In this document: in pieces, positions 34,434 through 43,275 of the stretch | Layout: every line of letters begins with the position of its first letter | Numbering within the stretch: position 1 is the first letter of the stretch | NCBI GenBank assembly: GCA_021738565.1 | Contig: JAIPBT010000039.1 | Span: 1-43,313, forward strand | Direction: 5' to 3' | DNA length: 43,313 bases | DNA from: Bacteroidales bacterium | GTDB lineage: Bacteria; Bacteroidota; Bacteroidia; Bacteroidales; GCA-2748055 | Notes under the pieces: generated by a model | What the model was told of the DNA's origin: nothing | Seen by the model: the letters and a program-made list of their open reading frames with translations, nothing else | Database searches by the model: none | Translations under genes and position numbers: made by a program

Positions 34434-35315
34434 TTACTTAAACTTTTCCACATCCTTTTCATCAAATGGAATATCCTCACCAATGGGTGGACAATCCCTG
34501 AAACTTTTTTCATATTGCTGAATGGCCCTGAGGCTCATACCCATGCTGCTGAAACCACCGTCGTGAAAAAGGTTCTGCATGGTAACTTTCCGGGTGAGGT
34601 CTGAAAAAAGTGTTACACAGTAATCCGCACATTCCTCAGCTGTTGCATTGCCTAAGGGAGACATTCGGTTAGCAAAATCCTCAAGTTTATCAAAACCACT
34701 TATACCGCTTCCGGCCGTTGTGAGAGTGGGTGACTGGGAAACGGTATTGATCCTTATCTTTTTTTCCCGTCCGTAGATATAGCCAAAACTCCTGGAAATG
34801 GATTCAAGGATCGCTTTTGCATCCGCCATATCATTATAACCAACAAAAGTACGTTGCGCTGCGACATAGGTGAGTGCCACGACAGATCCCCAGTCATTGA
34901 TGGCATCCAGTTTCCTGGCAGTACTCAAAACTTTGTGCAATGAGAATGCGGAAACATCCAGCGTCCTGTGGTAGTACTCGTATTTGAGTTCATCATACGG
35001 TATGCCTTTCCTCACGTTTGGGGACATGCCAATGGAGTGAAGTATAAAATCGATTTTCCCTCCAAGAATTTCCATGGATTCGGAAATGAGCTTTTCCAGG
35101 TCTTCCAGGTTGGTTGCATCCGCGGCTATAACACGGGCATTGCACTTTTCAGCAAGTTCATTTATTGATCCCATCCTCATGGCGATGGGGGCATTTGTCA
35201 ACACGAACGCTGCTCCTTCTTCATGGGCCCTTTCTGCTACATTCCATGCAATTGACTTATCGTTAAGGGCACCAAATATAATCCCCTTTTTTCCTTTTAG
35301 TAAGTTGTGAGACAT
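34434..35315 (-). CDS. fabI: Enoyl-ACP reductase FabI
   Basis: NADH-dependent reduction of enoyl-ACP in fatty-acid elongation. The protein has about 293 residues and the SDR fold. The N-terminus MSHNLLKGKKGIIFGALNDK is close to other Bacteroidota FabI proteins, so the start is set at 35315 rather than at the ATG two codons upstream. Active-site residues of the Y-x6-K type are visible in FVGYNDMADAKAILES, preceded by a second tyrosine in LTYVAAQR. It follows recN on the same strand after 71 bases. No other fab gene is in the window. Confidence 0.96.
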   Translation of the reverse strand: MSHNLLKGKKGIIFGALNDKSIAWNVAERAHEEGAAFVLTNAPIAMRMGSINELAEKCNARVIAADATNLEDLEKLISESMEILGGKIDFILHSIGMSPNVRKGIPYDELKYEYYHRTLDVSAFSLHKVLSTARKLDAINDWGSVVALTYVAAQRTFVGYNDMADAKAILESISRSFGYIYGREKKIRINTVSQSPTLTTAGSGISGFDKLEDFANRMSPLGNATAEECADYCVTLFSDLTRKVTMQNLFHDGGFSSMGMSLRAIQQYEKSFRDCPPIGEDIPFDEKDVEKFK

Positions 35316-35392
35316 AATCATATTTTTTTAGTCAGAAGCTTAAAACTTAACACCTGAAATGAATTATTGTGCGAAAATGTTTGATAATTTAA

Positions 35393-37045
35393 TTATGAAA
35401 TCCGCAGCAGTTCCCTGGCATTGGAAATGGCTGCATCGGTTATTTTTTCCCCCGACAGTAATTTGGCTATCTCCACAACCCGCTCTTCATGGTTCAGCTT
35501 ACGGATCCGTGTGACGGTTGAATGGGCTTCATCCTCTTTGAAAACCAGGAAATGTTCATCTCCCTGCGATGCAACCTGCGGCAGGTGTGTTATGGCAATC
35601 ACCTGTCTTCCTGCAGACATTTCTTTCATGATCGATCCCATTTTTTCAGCCGTTTCACCACTGACACCTGCATCGATTTCATCGAATATCAATGTCGGAA
35701 GTCCTTTGTAATCAGATAAAAGACTCTTTATACAAAGCATCAGTCTGGAAATTTCACCACCGGAAGCAACCTTCGAGATATCCTCAACAACTGACTGCTT
35801 GTTGGCGGAAAACAGGAAACGAATATTGTCGGCGCCATTTATATCGGGATCATTTTTCGATTCAATCCTCACTACAAAAGTTGCATTTGGAATCCCCAGC
35901 TGTTTCAATTGATGTGATATTTCCTTCTCAACATGCAGTCCTGACTTTTTTCTGGCCTTGTGAAGTTCTGATGCCCTATTCTTCAAATCATCAAACAAAT
36001 CAGAAGCTTCGTCTTCAAGCCTCTTAATCGTTTCATCTGAAAAAGTGAAGGCAGTTATCTTTTCATTTAGCTGGTCCCTGAGTTCGATTAATTCCCCCAC
36101 ATCACTGGCTTTGTGTTTTTGAAGTAAACTGTATATCAGATCTATCCTCTCCTTTTTTTCCTGCAATTTGTCAGGATCATACTCCAGGCGTTCAGCCGCT
36201 GCTCCCATTTCATTTGCGAGATCTTTCAGCTCAATATAAGCAGATTCCAATCTTTCGGTGAAACCTCTGGCAGGCGGGAACATGTCCCTGATCTTTCTCT
36301 GCAGTTGTAAAGTCTCGTTTAAAACTTCAAGCACCTGTCTTTCACCCGTCAGTTTGTCTGCTGACTGCACCAGTGAGAACTTTATATCCTCTGCATGCTC
36401 AAGCTGGTTTACCTCAGATTCAAGTTCATCCTTCTCACCTGCATCAAGTTGGGCCCGCTCAAGTTCTTCGAACTGGTACCGATAAAACTCCAGCTCACCC
36501 CTTATCCTTTCAAACTCTTCGCGCATCTCATTGATCTCGGAACGTTTAGACAGGTAATTTCCGTAAACTTCACTGTAAGCTTTCAGTTTATCACCGTTAT
36601 CAGCAACGTAGTCGATGACATTCAGCTGGTAAATGTGGTCATTGAGCCGGAGGTTCTGATGTTGCGAATGTATATCAACCATCTGGGATCCGATCTCCTT
36701 CAGTTGTCCCAGGTTAACGGGTGTATCATTGATGAACGCCCTTGATTTTCCTCCCGGAAGGATCTCTCTCCTGATCAGTGTTTCCTTGTCAAAGTCAAGA
36801 TCATTCTTATCAAAAAAATACCTGAAACGCTCATTTACAAGGAATTGACCCTCAACGATGCATTTTTGGTCCTTTTTCAATAAAACAGAAGTATCTGCTC
36901 TTTGACCCAGGATAAGGGACAGTGCTCCCATTAAAATTGATTTTCCGGCTCCGGTTTCCCCTGTTATGGTAATAAATCCGGAAATAAAATCAATTTCCAG
37001 CTGCTCGATTAAAGCATAATTGCTAATTTTCAGATGAGTGATCAT
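35393..37045 (-). CDS. recN: DNA repair protein RecN
   Basis: An SMC-like ATPase for double-strand-break repair. The 550 residues have Walker A GETGAGKS at 29-36, a central coiled coil (about 165-370), the ABC signature ASGGEISRLM and Walker B PTLIFDEIDAGVSGETA. The start codon overlaps the DUF4835 stop by one base (TAATG), showing translational coupling. It is in the conserved order bamD-rpoZ-coaBC-DUF4835-recN, which is not typical outside Bacteroidota, where recN often stands alone. Confidence 0.97.
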   Translation of the reverse strand: MITHLKISNYALIEQLEIDFISGFITITGETGAGKSILMGALSLILGQRADTSVLLKKDQKCIVEGQFLVNERFRYFFDKNDLDFDKETLIRREILPGGKSRAFINDTPVNLGQLKEIGSQMVDIHSQHQNLRLNDHIYQLNVIDYVADNGDKLKAYSEVYGNYLSKRSEINEMREEFERIRGELEFYRYQFEELERAQLDAGEKDELESEVNQLEHAEDIKFSLVQSADKLTGERQVLEVLNETLQLQRKIRDMFPPARGFTERLESAYIELKDLANEMGAAAERLEYDPDKLQEKKERIDLIYSLLQKHKASDVGELIELRDQLNEKITAFTFSDETIKRLEDEASDLFDDLKNRASELHKARKKSGLHVEKEISHQLKQLGIPNATFVVRIESKNDPDINGADNIRFLFSANKQSVVEDISKVASGGEISRLMLCIKSLLSDYKGLPTLIFDEIDAGVSGETAEKMGSIMKEMSAGRQVIAITHLPQVASQGDEHFLVFKEDEAHSTVTRIRKLNHEERVVEIAKLLSGEKITDAAISNARELLRIS

Positions 37046-37971
37046 TAAAAATCTACCTGGTTGTTGGTCTCTAAAATCGTTTTATACTTGGTTGTATTTG
37101 TCTGATCAATTTCTGTCAGAATGGTATATACCCTGTTCTTTTCTTCCGGATAGGATTCAGAAAAGACCTTGGTAAATTCGTCAGCTTTGGCATCGAAAAC
37201 AATCCTTAGTACATGCATATAGGGATCGGGGCGACTTCGAAAGACTTTCTGAAGCAATTCAATCGAATTGGCAATTTCAGCACGTCCTTCCGTTACCTTT
37301 TCATCCATTACATCGAGCCCGTGCCTGTGGTAGCGATAATAAAATTCCCTGACAGGTGCATATTCCCTTTCGAGTATATCCTTGACAAGCCAGTACCTGT
37401 TGCCATGTGCCATATCATCCACCGGTTTCCAACCTTTTTCATTCACATTCTGAGCATTCAGGACTACCTTTTCCGCATTTTCATAATAGGGAGTTCCCCC
37501 TTCAAAAGAAAAAGAATCATAGTCAAGTCCAAGGATAAAATAGGCATAAAATGCCAGGATGGAGGTAAGGTTGGATGTATACGAATTCAGGTCAAATTCA
37601 AGTGGTTCAAATTCAATGTAGCGGAACTGAATGTCGTTGTCAACATAATTGAACATCGTAGTGTAATAGTTGGAATTGTAAACCGGTCGCCGCGACTGAA
37701 TCTGAAGGGTTCCCCTGAATTCATCCGCTGACAACTGCTCTGTAATATTGAACATGAAGTTGCACTCTACTCTCTCCTCCACTCCATATACATGGTTGGT
37801 CCAGATCCTGTTATTCATGAATTCAAACACTGCCTCCTGCAACGTCTCGAACACCTGCTTGTTCGTACCCTGGATCTTCTGACTGACGACCTGCACATTG
37901 CATTTCAACTCCTGGGCATCCGCGGCTGTGATCGACAATAGCAATATTACAACTGAGATCAGTTTATGCAT
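37045..37971 (-). CDS. DUF4835 exported protein
   Basis: A 308-residue periplasmic or envelope protein with a signal peptide (cleavage near TAADA) and beta/alpha mature part (ELKCNVQVVSQKIQGTNKQV, then LTSILAFYAYFILGLDYDSF). It matches DUF4835, a family found almost only in Bacteroidota and nearly always between coaBC and recN. Its function is unknown. The start codon overlaps the end of coaBC by eight bases. Confidence 0.92.
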   Translation of the reverse strand: MHKLISVVILLLSITAADAQELKCNVQVVSQKIQGTNKQVFETLQEAVFEFMNNRIWTNHVYGVEERVECNFMFNITEQLSADEFRGTLQIQSRRPVYNSNYYTTMFNYVDNDIQFRYIEFEPLEFDLNSYTSNLTSILAFYAYFILGLDYDSFSFEGGTPYYENAEKVVLNAQNVNEKGWKPVDDMAHGNRYWLVKDILEREYAPVREFYYRYHRHGLDVMDEKVTEGRAEIANSIELLQKVFRSRPDPYMHVLRIVFDAKADEFTKVFSESYPEEKNRVYTILTEIDQTNTTKYKTILETNNQVDF

Positions 37972-38627
37972 GACCTGATGTTTTAATGATTTTCCACACT
38001 ATATCAAATGCCACATCTCTTTTGTGTTTCAACTCAAATGTATCAATATTCCCCGATTTATCAATGATCGAAATTTTGTTGGTATCGGTCCCGAATCCGG
38101 CTCCGGGGTCTGTCAATGAATTGAGTACGATCATATCAAGATTCTTTCTATGCAATTTTGAAACTGCACTTTCAACACCCTTATCTGATTCCAGTGCAAA
38201 ACCTGCAAAAAACTGATGTGGCTGCTTATCTTTCCCAAGTTCTCCGGCAATATCAACCGTAGGTTTCAACTCAATTTTAACTTCATCTTTACCCCGCCGG
38301 ATCTTATCCCGTGAATAAGATTCCGGAGTAAAATCTGCCACAGCCGCAGCAAAAACTACAATATCAGCTTTCTTTATTGTATCCCTGCAGGCCTTAAGCA
38401 TTTGGGCAGCTGTGGTAACATGAATGATTTTTATGGATGAATCTCCTGTGGACTGTGCTGTCGGGCCGGATACCAGGGTAACAGATGCACCTTCATCAGC
38501 AAAAGCCTCTGCAAGGGCATATCCCATTTTTCCTGAAGAATGGTTGCCGATAAAACGAACCGGGTCAATGGGTTCGTATGTCGGACCGGCTGTTATCAGG
38601 ACGTTTTTATTCAGAAGTTTTTTTTTT
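37964..38627 (-). CDS. coaB: CoaB part of CoaBC, separated by a frameshift
   Basis: The phosphopantothenate-cysteine ligase half. The reading phase opens at the A10 run and continues [20 protein letters not shown], then [20 protein letters not shown] to the stop at 37964. The nucleotide- and substrate-binding ITAGPT and GNHSSGKMG motifs lie upstream of the only good ATG in this phase (38527), so an independent start there would lose essential residues. The half is therefore probably made as a fusion with CoaC by -1 shifting or from a corrected sequence. Later motifs include the [19 protein letters not shown] region. The fused length of about 403 residues equals a normal CoaBC. Confidence 0.85.
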
Positions 38628-39174
38628 CGCCGGATTTGTATTCCCTGATAAATTGCATGATCATTTCCGGTTCCTGCATCCGGCCCTTTCCTGACAGTCC
38701 GCTTGCAAGTTCACCTTCAATCGGCTCAATGATCTCATTGCCATAGGAACGCAGGATCTCAAGTGAGCGCACTGTGGAAGGATGTTTGTACATATCCACA
38801 TCCATGGCAGGAGCTATTATTACCGGGCACCTTGATGAAAGATAGGTTGTTACAACAAGGTTGTCGGCTATTCCACCGGCTATTTTACCCATGGTGGTAG
38901 CGGTAGCAGGGGCTATGATCATTAAATCTGCTTCAACACCCATTTTAACATGACTGTTCCAGTTTCCGCCTGCCTCATCGAAAAAGTCTGAAAGAACAGG
39001 CTTTGCTGAAAGTGCAGAGAATGTGACCGGTGAAATAAATTTTTTCGCGGTGGGAGTCATTAATACCTGTACATCTGCGCCTTCTTTAATAAGAAGCCTC
39101 AGAAGCAACACAGCTTTGTAAGCAGCGATGCTGCCAGTAACGGATAATATGACTTTCTTGCCGGAAAGATCCAT
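38611..39174 (-). CDS. coaC: CoaC part of CoaBC (phosphopantothenoylcysteine decarboxylase)
   Basis: The FMN-dependent decarboxylase half, 187 residues to a stop just after the A10 run. The flavoprotein fold is intact: [13 protein letters not shown], the catalytic His in [13 protein letters not shown], and PATATTMGK. The position equivalent to E. coli Cys158 (motif ACG) reads ASG in [14 protein letters not shown] believe this is common in Bacteroidota but did not check. The zero-phase ends EKKNF*, whereas the -1 phase continues into CoaB. It follows rpoZ by seven bases. Confidence 0.9.
   Translation of the reverse strand: MDLSGKKVILSVTGSIAAYKAVLLLRLLIKEGADVQVLMTPTAKKFISPVTFSALSAKPVLSDFFDEAGGNWNSHVKMGVEADLMIIAPATATTMGKIAGGIADNLVVTTYLSSRCPVIIAPAMDVDMYKHPSTVRSLEILRSYGNEIIEPIEGELASGLSGKGRMQEPEMIMQFIREYKSGEKKNF
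38618..38627 (-). other. A10 run with A AAA AAC -1 frameshift heptamer in coaBC
   Basis: On the minus strand the run is ten adenines in the phase GAA AAA AAA AAC TTC TGA. Codons AAA AAC preceded by A form the canonical -1 slip site; slipping gives AAA AAA CTT and restores the CoaB phase. An in-frame stop follows at once. Programmed slip, polymerase slip and a homopolymer sequence error are all possible. Confidence 0.8.
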
Positions 39175-39181
39175 AAAAATG

Positions 39182-39514
39182 CTATTCCGCTGGTTCTATA
39201 TCTTCATTGATCCTGAAATAGATCTTGTCCTCGTCAAGTTCCTGAAGTGCAATAAGACTGGGTTTGGGTAAGCGTTCAAAGTACCTGGAAATCTCTATCT
39301 GTTCAGGATTCTCAAATACTTCTTCAAGGTTATCGGTGTATGATGCAAATTCCTCGAGTTTCTGATTCAGCTCCTGCTTCATTTCCACGCTGATCTGGTT
39401 TGCTCTTTTGGAAACAACCATTACAGATTCATAAATATTTTCTGTTTTGCCGTAATTGGCATCCAGGTCCCTTGTTACTGTTGTAAATGGCGCTTTTGTT
39501 TTTTTGTAATCCAT
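39182..39514 (-). CDS. rpoZ: RNA polymerase subunit omega, Bacteroidota type
   Basis: A 110-residue protein from MDYKKTKAPFTTVTRDLDAN, with the helical omega/Rpb6 core YESVMVVSKRANQISVEMKQ and a Bacteroidota-specific acidic C-terminal tail (LQELDEDKIYFRINEDIEPA). Omega stabilises the beta-prime subunit. The start at 39514 lies four bases from the bamD stop; the longer open frame upstream overlaps bamD in another phase and is rejected. It is the second gene of the operon. Confidence 0.9.
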   Translation of the reverse strand: MDYKKTKAPFTTVTRDLDANYGKTENIYESVMVVSKRANQISVEMKQELNQKLEEFASYTDNLEEVFENPEQIEISRYFERLPKPSLIALQELDEDKIYFRINEDIEPAE

Positions 39515-39518
39515 CAAA

Positions 39519-40334
39519 TTAATTATTAGTTGTATACAATTCCAATATATCCTGTGAATTCCTGTACATCCTGTCGGCATCCCTGGTATATTCACTTTCA
39601 GGGAATTCAGAAGTGAAACTAAGGTATTCATCAACTGTTGACTGGAACCTTTCCATCCGTTTGCTTTCAACACTGTTGTCAGCCAGCAGGTAACTGGATT
39701 TTAATATAAGGTACAATATCTCCTCCCGGTACTTCGTGTCGGGATAGGTTTCAAGGCTGTTTCTTAAAGACATAATAGCCGCTTTGTAATATCCCAGGTC
39801 ATAATATAATCTGGCGCTGTTGTAAGATTTCTCAACGATCTTGTCATTCAGCTCAACAATTAATTCCCTGCATTGTTCAACGCGCTCTGAACCAGGGTAT
39901 TTTGAAATGTACATCTTCAAAGCATTTATCGCGTTGAAGGTAGCCTCCTGGTCGAGGGACGGCCTTGGGGAGAGCTTGTAATAACAATATGCCACCATGA
40001 ATTCCGATTCCTCAAGAAACACACTGTTGTTGTACGTGGTGGAAAGTTCATTGAAATAGTGTCCTGCCAGGATATAATCCTGCTGGCCATAATAGCTCAT
40101 GGCCTGGTAATACTTGACAGTGTCTGCCTTCAGCGTACCACGATAGATGTTAACCACCTGGTCGAACAATGTGGATGCCCTCACAAAATCCTGTTCGTTG
40201 TAGTATTTCAGGGCGGTTTCATATTTTAATACATAATCCTTGCTTTTAAGGATTTTTTCATATTCCCCGCAACCAACTAACAGTAAAAAAGTTATCAGAA
40301 CAATTAAACCACTGTGTGCCCTTTTTCCAAACAT
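39519..40334 (-). CDS. bamD: Outer membrane protein assembly factor BamD
   Basis: A lipoprotein of the BAM complex that helps fold outer-membrane proteins. From 40334 it has 271 residues, with lipobox LLVGC (Cys22) and five TPR-like repeats (ALKYYNEQDFVRASTLFDQV, YYGQQDYILAGHYFNELSTT, AINALKMYISKYPGSERVEQ, YDLGYYKAAIMSLRNSLETY and a last one near the end). The start MFGKRAHSGL is preferred over MYFCAMF five residues upstream. The gene opens the operon and a TATTTTTG -7 element ends only five bases before the start. Confidence 0.93.
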   Translation of the reverse strand: MFGKRAHSGLIVLITFLLLVGCGEYEKILKSKDYVLKYETALKYYNEQDFVRASTLFDQVVNIYRGTLKADTVKYYQAMSYYGQQDYILAGHYFNELSTTYNNSVFLEESEFMVAYCYYKLSPRPSLDQEATFNAINALKMYISKYPGSERVEQCRELIVELNDKIVEKSYNSARLYYDLGYYKAAIMSLRNSLETYPDTKYREEILYLILKSSYLLADNSVESKRMERFQSTVDEYLSFTSEFPESEYTRDADRMYRNSQDILELYTTNN

Positions 40335-40338
40335 GGCG

Positions 40339-40346
40339 CAAAAATA
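40339..40346 (-). promoter_or_regulatory. Candidate -7 element overlapping the bamD start region
   Basis: The minus strand reads TATTTTTG, a perfect TAnnTTTG match, ending four bases before the bamD start at 40334. Transcription would begin at or within the start codon, giving a leaderless or near-leaderless message, unless the true start is further downstream. Confidence 0.4.
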
Positions 40347-40452
40347 CAATAAATGAGTGAATTAATAAAGTATTTAAAAAACAATTAAAAATAAATCCGG
40401 ATACTGCATAATAAACGTAAAAAAACCAGGCTGATTGTGTGGCCAGGGGCCC

Positions 40453-40482
40453 TTGGCATTTCACTTTAATTAGCTACATTTG
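40453..40482 (+). promoter_or_regulatory. Bacteroidota-type promoter for the alpha-oxoamine synthase gene
   Basis: TTG at 40453-40455 and TACATTTG at 40475-40482 match the -33 and -7 consensus with a 19-base spacer. The GTG start follows 31 bases later. Confidence 0.65.
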
Positions 40483-40513
40483 CATCCATTATTAACCAAA
40501 AAACAATTGAGTA

Positions 40514-41770
40514 GTGGATATTTTCGAAAGAATTACTACCGACAGGGGCCCAATAGGCCAATACCAGAAGGCCGGACACGGATATTTTGCTTTTCCGAAA
40601 CTGGAAGGTGAACTCTCGGCCCGGATGAAATTCAGGGGGAAAGAAGTTCTGACATGGAGTTTGAACAATTACCTCGGACTGGGGAACCACCCGGAAGTGC
40701 GTAAAGCTGATGCAAAAGCAGCCGCTGAATATGGTATGGCCTATCCAATGGGAGCAAGAATGATGTCCGGGCAAACAAGAAAACACGAAGAACTGGAACG
40801 TGCACTGGCAGACTTTGTGCAGAAGGAAGACGCATTCCTGCTGAACTATGGTTACCAGGGAATGTCATCGATCATTGATGCGTTGACAACAAGAAACGAT
40901 GTGATCGTTTATGACTCAGAATCTCATGCCTGTATCCTTGACGGAATGAGAATGTCACTTGCAAAACGCTTTGTATTTCCGCACAACAACATGGAAAATC
41001 TTGAAAAGCAACTGGACAGAGCTACTAAGCGTGCAGAGCAGCAAGGAGGCGGCGTGCTTGTAATCACCGAAGGAGTATTTGGTATGGCAGGAGACCTGGG
41101 AGACCTGAAAAAAATTACTGAATTCAAAAACAAATTTAAATTTCGACTACTGGTTGATGACGCACACGGATTTGGCACCATGGGTGCCACCGGAATGGGC
41201 ACTGGTGAGCATTTTGGCGTGCAGGACAAGATTGACCTGTATTTTTCCACCTTTGCCAAGTCAATGGCAGGAATCGGGGCATTCATTGCAAGTGATAAGG
41301 AAGTGGTGGATTTCCTGAGGTACAACATGCGTTCGCAAACATTTGCAAAATCTCTTCCGATGCCCATGGTAATCGGCGCTTTGAAACGACTGGAAATGTT
41401 GAAGACCATGCCTGAATTGAGAGAGAAGTTGTGGGAGGTAGTAAATGCCCTGCAGACAGCTTTGAAGGAGGAGGGATTTGACATTGGCGTCACCGAATCC
41501 CCGGTCACCCCGGTCTACATGCATGGAGGACTCGTGGAAGCGACCAACCTGATCCTTGACCTGAGAGAGAATTATAATATTTTCTGCTCTATGGTAATCT
41601 ATCCGGTAATCCCGAAAGGTGATATCCTGCTGCGGTTAATTCCAACGGCCATGCACAGCCTTGACGATGTAAAGGAAACCATTGCAGCATTCAAGGTTTG
41701 TAACGAAAAACTAAAATCAGGCGAGTACAAAACTGAAACTTTCCAGGACATATCAAAACTGAGGGTTTAG
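40514..41770 (+). CDS. PLP-dependent alpha-oxoamine synthase-type enzyme
   Basis: A fold-I PLP enzyme of the family that includes 2-amino-3-ketobutyrate CoA ligase (Kbl), 8-amino-7-oxononanoate synthase (BioF) and serine palmitoyltransferase. The 418 residues contain the substrate-site LNNYLGLGNHP, DDAHGFG (Asp215 and His218, cofactor contacts) and the PLP lysine Lys249 in TFAKSMAGIGAF. The start is GTG at 40514. It is unlike the better-known Bacteroides serine palmitoyltransferase in its N-terminus, so the acyl and amino substrates cannot be assigned. It stands alone between a good promoter and a strong terminator. Confidence 0.88.
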   Translation: MDIFERITTDRGPIGQYQKAGHGYFAFPKLEGELSARMKFRGKEVLTWSLNNYLGLGNHPEVRKADAKAAAEYGMAYPMGARMMSGQTRKHEELERALADFVQKEDAFLLNYGYQGMSSIIDALTTRNDVIVYDSESHACILDGMRMSLAKRFVFPHNNMENLEKQLDRATKRAEQQGGGVLVITEGVFGMAGDLGDLKKITEFKNKFKFRLLVDDAHGFGTMGATGMGTGEHFGVQDKIDLYFSTFAKSMAGIGAFIASDKEVVDFLRYNMRSQTFAKSLPMPMVIGALKRLEMLKTMPELREKLWEVVNALQTALKEEGFDIGVTESPVTPVYMHGGLVEATNLILDLRENYNIFCSMVIYPVIPKGDILLRLIPTAMHSLDDVKETIAAFKVCNEKLKSGEYKTETFQDISKLRV

Positions 41771-41845
41771 TTCATGATATAGTAAATTCCCCGTGACTTT
41801 AATCTCTTATTGAAGAATCGGGAATCAGACCTGAAATAATAATAG

Positions 41846-41869
41846 AAGCCGGTGAATTCACCGGCTTTT
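41846..41869. terminator. Perfect palindromic terminator between two convergent genes
   Basis: AAGCCGGTGAATTCACCGGCTT at its core is a perfect 22-bp palindrome (quoted as AAGCCGGTGAA/TTCACCGGCTT), followed by a short T-run on the plus strand. It lies between the oxoamine synthase and trxB stops and may serve both. Confidence 0.8.
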
Positions 41870-41913
41870 ATATTGTTGAGAACTGTATTGTATAAGGGTT
41901 TCAAGGTTCTCTT

Positions 41914-42918
41914 TTATTCCAATTCGCCCAGGTACCTTTCTGCATCAAGTGCTGCCATACAACCTGTACCTGCTGCAGTTACCGCCTGGCGATAAACATT
42001 GTCCTGAAGGTCCCCTGATGCAAATACTCCCGGAACGTTTGTTTTTGTTGTTCCCGGCCTGGTAATTACATACCCTGTCTCATTCATATCAAGATAATCC
42101 CTGAAGATCGCTGAATTCGGAGTATGACCAATGGCAAGGAAAAATCCATCAATATCCACAGAAACGACCTCTTCATTTTTTTCACCTTTGTTCTTATACA
42201 GGTCGACGGATTGAACAACCCCATCCCCTTTCAGTTCTTTGGTTTGATGCTTCCAGAGGATCTCAATGTTTTTCGTATTGAAAACCCTTTTCTGCATCGC
42301 TTTTGAAGCACGCAATTCATCCCGCCTGACGATCATGTAAACCTTTTTGCACAATCCTGCAAGATATGTTGCCTCTTCCGCTGCGGTATCTCCTCCCCCG
42401 ACAACAGCAACAACCTTGTCCTTAAAAAAGAAACCATCGCAGGTAGCACAGGCAGATACTCCGTTGCCTTTGAACTTCTCCTCCGATTCAAGTCCAAGAT
42501 ATTTTGCAGTGGCGCCAGTGGCAAGAATAACCGAGTCAGCCGATATCACTTTGTCATCATCAATGGTAACTTTTTTGACCTTTTCACTGAAATCAGCAGC
42601 AGTGGCCATTCCGAAACGGACATCCGTTCCAAACCTTTTGGCTTGTTTTTCAAGGTCGTTCATCATCGCTGTACCATCCACACCATCGGGATATCCCGGA
42701 TAATTTTCCACTTCGGTTGTTGTGGTAAGTTGTCCGCCCATTTGCATGCCTGTATACATCACCGGCTTCATGTTGGCCCTGGCAGCATATATCGCTGCTG
42801 TATACCCTGCAGGTCCTGATCCCAAAATCAGGCACCTTACATGTTCTGATGCCTCTTTCGGTTTATTCTCCTTTTTTGTTTTGGTTCCCTTGTTATCCAT
42901 TGGTTTAAATAGATCCAT
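41914..42918 (-). CDS. trxB: Thioredoxin reductase TrxB
   Basis: Transfers electrons from NADPH through FAD to thioredoxin. The 334 residues include the FAD motif GSGPAGYTAAIYAA (33-46), the redox-active CATC (Cys157 and Cys160 in SACATCDGFF), the NADPH motif VVGGGDTAAEEA and the C-terminal FAD segment GVFASGDLQD. The Lys-rich N-terminal 25 residues are an extension beyond the usual start; an internal start at 42900 (MDNKGTK) also fits. A TAGATTTG -7 candidate lies about 50 bases upstream. Confidence 0.96.
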   Translation of the reverse strand: MDLFKPMDNKGTKTKKENKPKEASEHVRCLILGSGPAGYTAAIYAARANMKPVMYTGMQMGGQLTTTTEVENYPGYPDGVDGTAMMNDLEKQAKRFGTDVRFGMATAADFSEKVKKVTIDDDKVISADSVILATGATAKYLGLESEEKFKGNGVSACATCDGFFFKDKVVAVVGGGDTAAEEATYLAGLCKKVYMIVRRDELRASKAMQKRVFNTKNIEILWKHQTKELKGDGVVQSVDLYKNKGEKNEEVVSVDIDGFFLAIGHTPNSAIFRDYLDMNETGYVITRPGTTKTNVPGVFASGDLQDNVYRQAVTAAGTGCMAALDAERYLGELE

Positions 42919-42967
42919 CTTAACTACATTTTTTATTGATTACTCTTTGAAATTACAAAATCGGTAC

Positions 42968-42975
42968 CAAATCTA
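42968..42975 (-). promoter_or_regulatory. Candidate -7 promoter element for trxB
   Basis: The minus strand reads TAGATTTG, matching TAnnTTTG, 49 bases before the trxB start. No clear -33 element at the normal spacing. Confidence 0.4.
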
Positions 42976-43205
42976 ACATCAGACAGATTAACGAACTCTA
43001 ATTAGACAAAGTTACCGAAGATTTGTTTTTATGTGATCATTGTTACTGACATTAAGACAGAATTTCCGTCGAAAATACATGATCGCTCCCAGGAAAGTCA
43101 CGTATTCCCTGTGGCTGCCATATGAGTCTGGAAATCGCTTTGCTGATTAGTGCTTGCAAGAAAACTACAGATTTTTTGGAGTGGCTTGGAAGAAGGCTTC
43201 ATTTT

Positions 43206-43275
43206 CAAGGCTTGCGAAGTCTGAAAATGAGGAGTTTACTAATCGTAAATGACGAGTTTTCAGACGAGCATAACG
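43206..43275. repeat. Hairpin repeat family, copy B
   Basis: This is the second copy of the unit at 11334-11402. Outer stem 43219-43228 pairs with 43256-43265 (nine pairs and one G-T), inner stem 43235-43239 pairs with 43245-43249 around TAATC. Two outer pairs differ from copy A on both sides (G:C to T:A and G:C to A:T), which keeps the fold. Confidence 0.8.

Noticed and set aside
38525-38527. Independent coaB start at 38527
   Set aside because: It would remove the ITAGPT and GNHSSGK motifs needed for nucleotide and substrate binding.
39515-39673. Longer start of rpoZ at 39673
   Set aside because: This segment overlaps bamD in another phase and does not resemble omega. The start at 39514 does.
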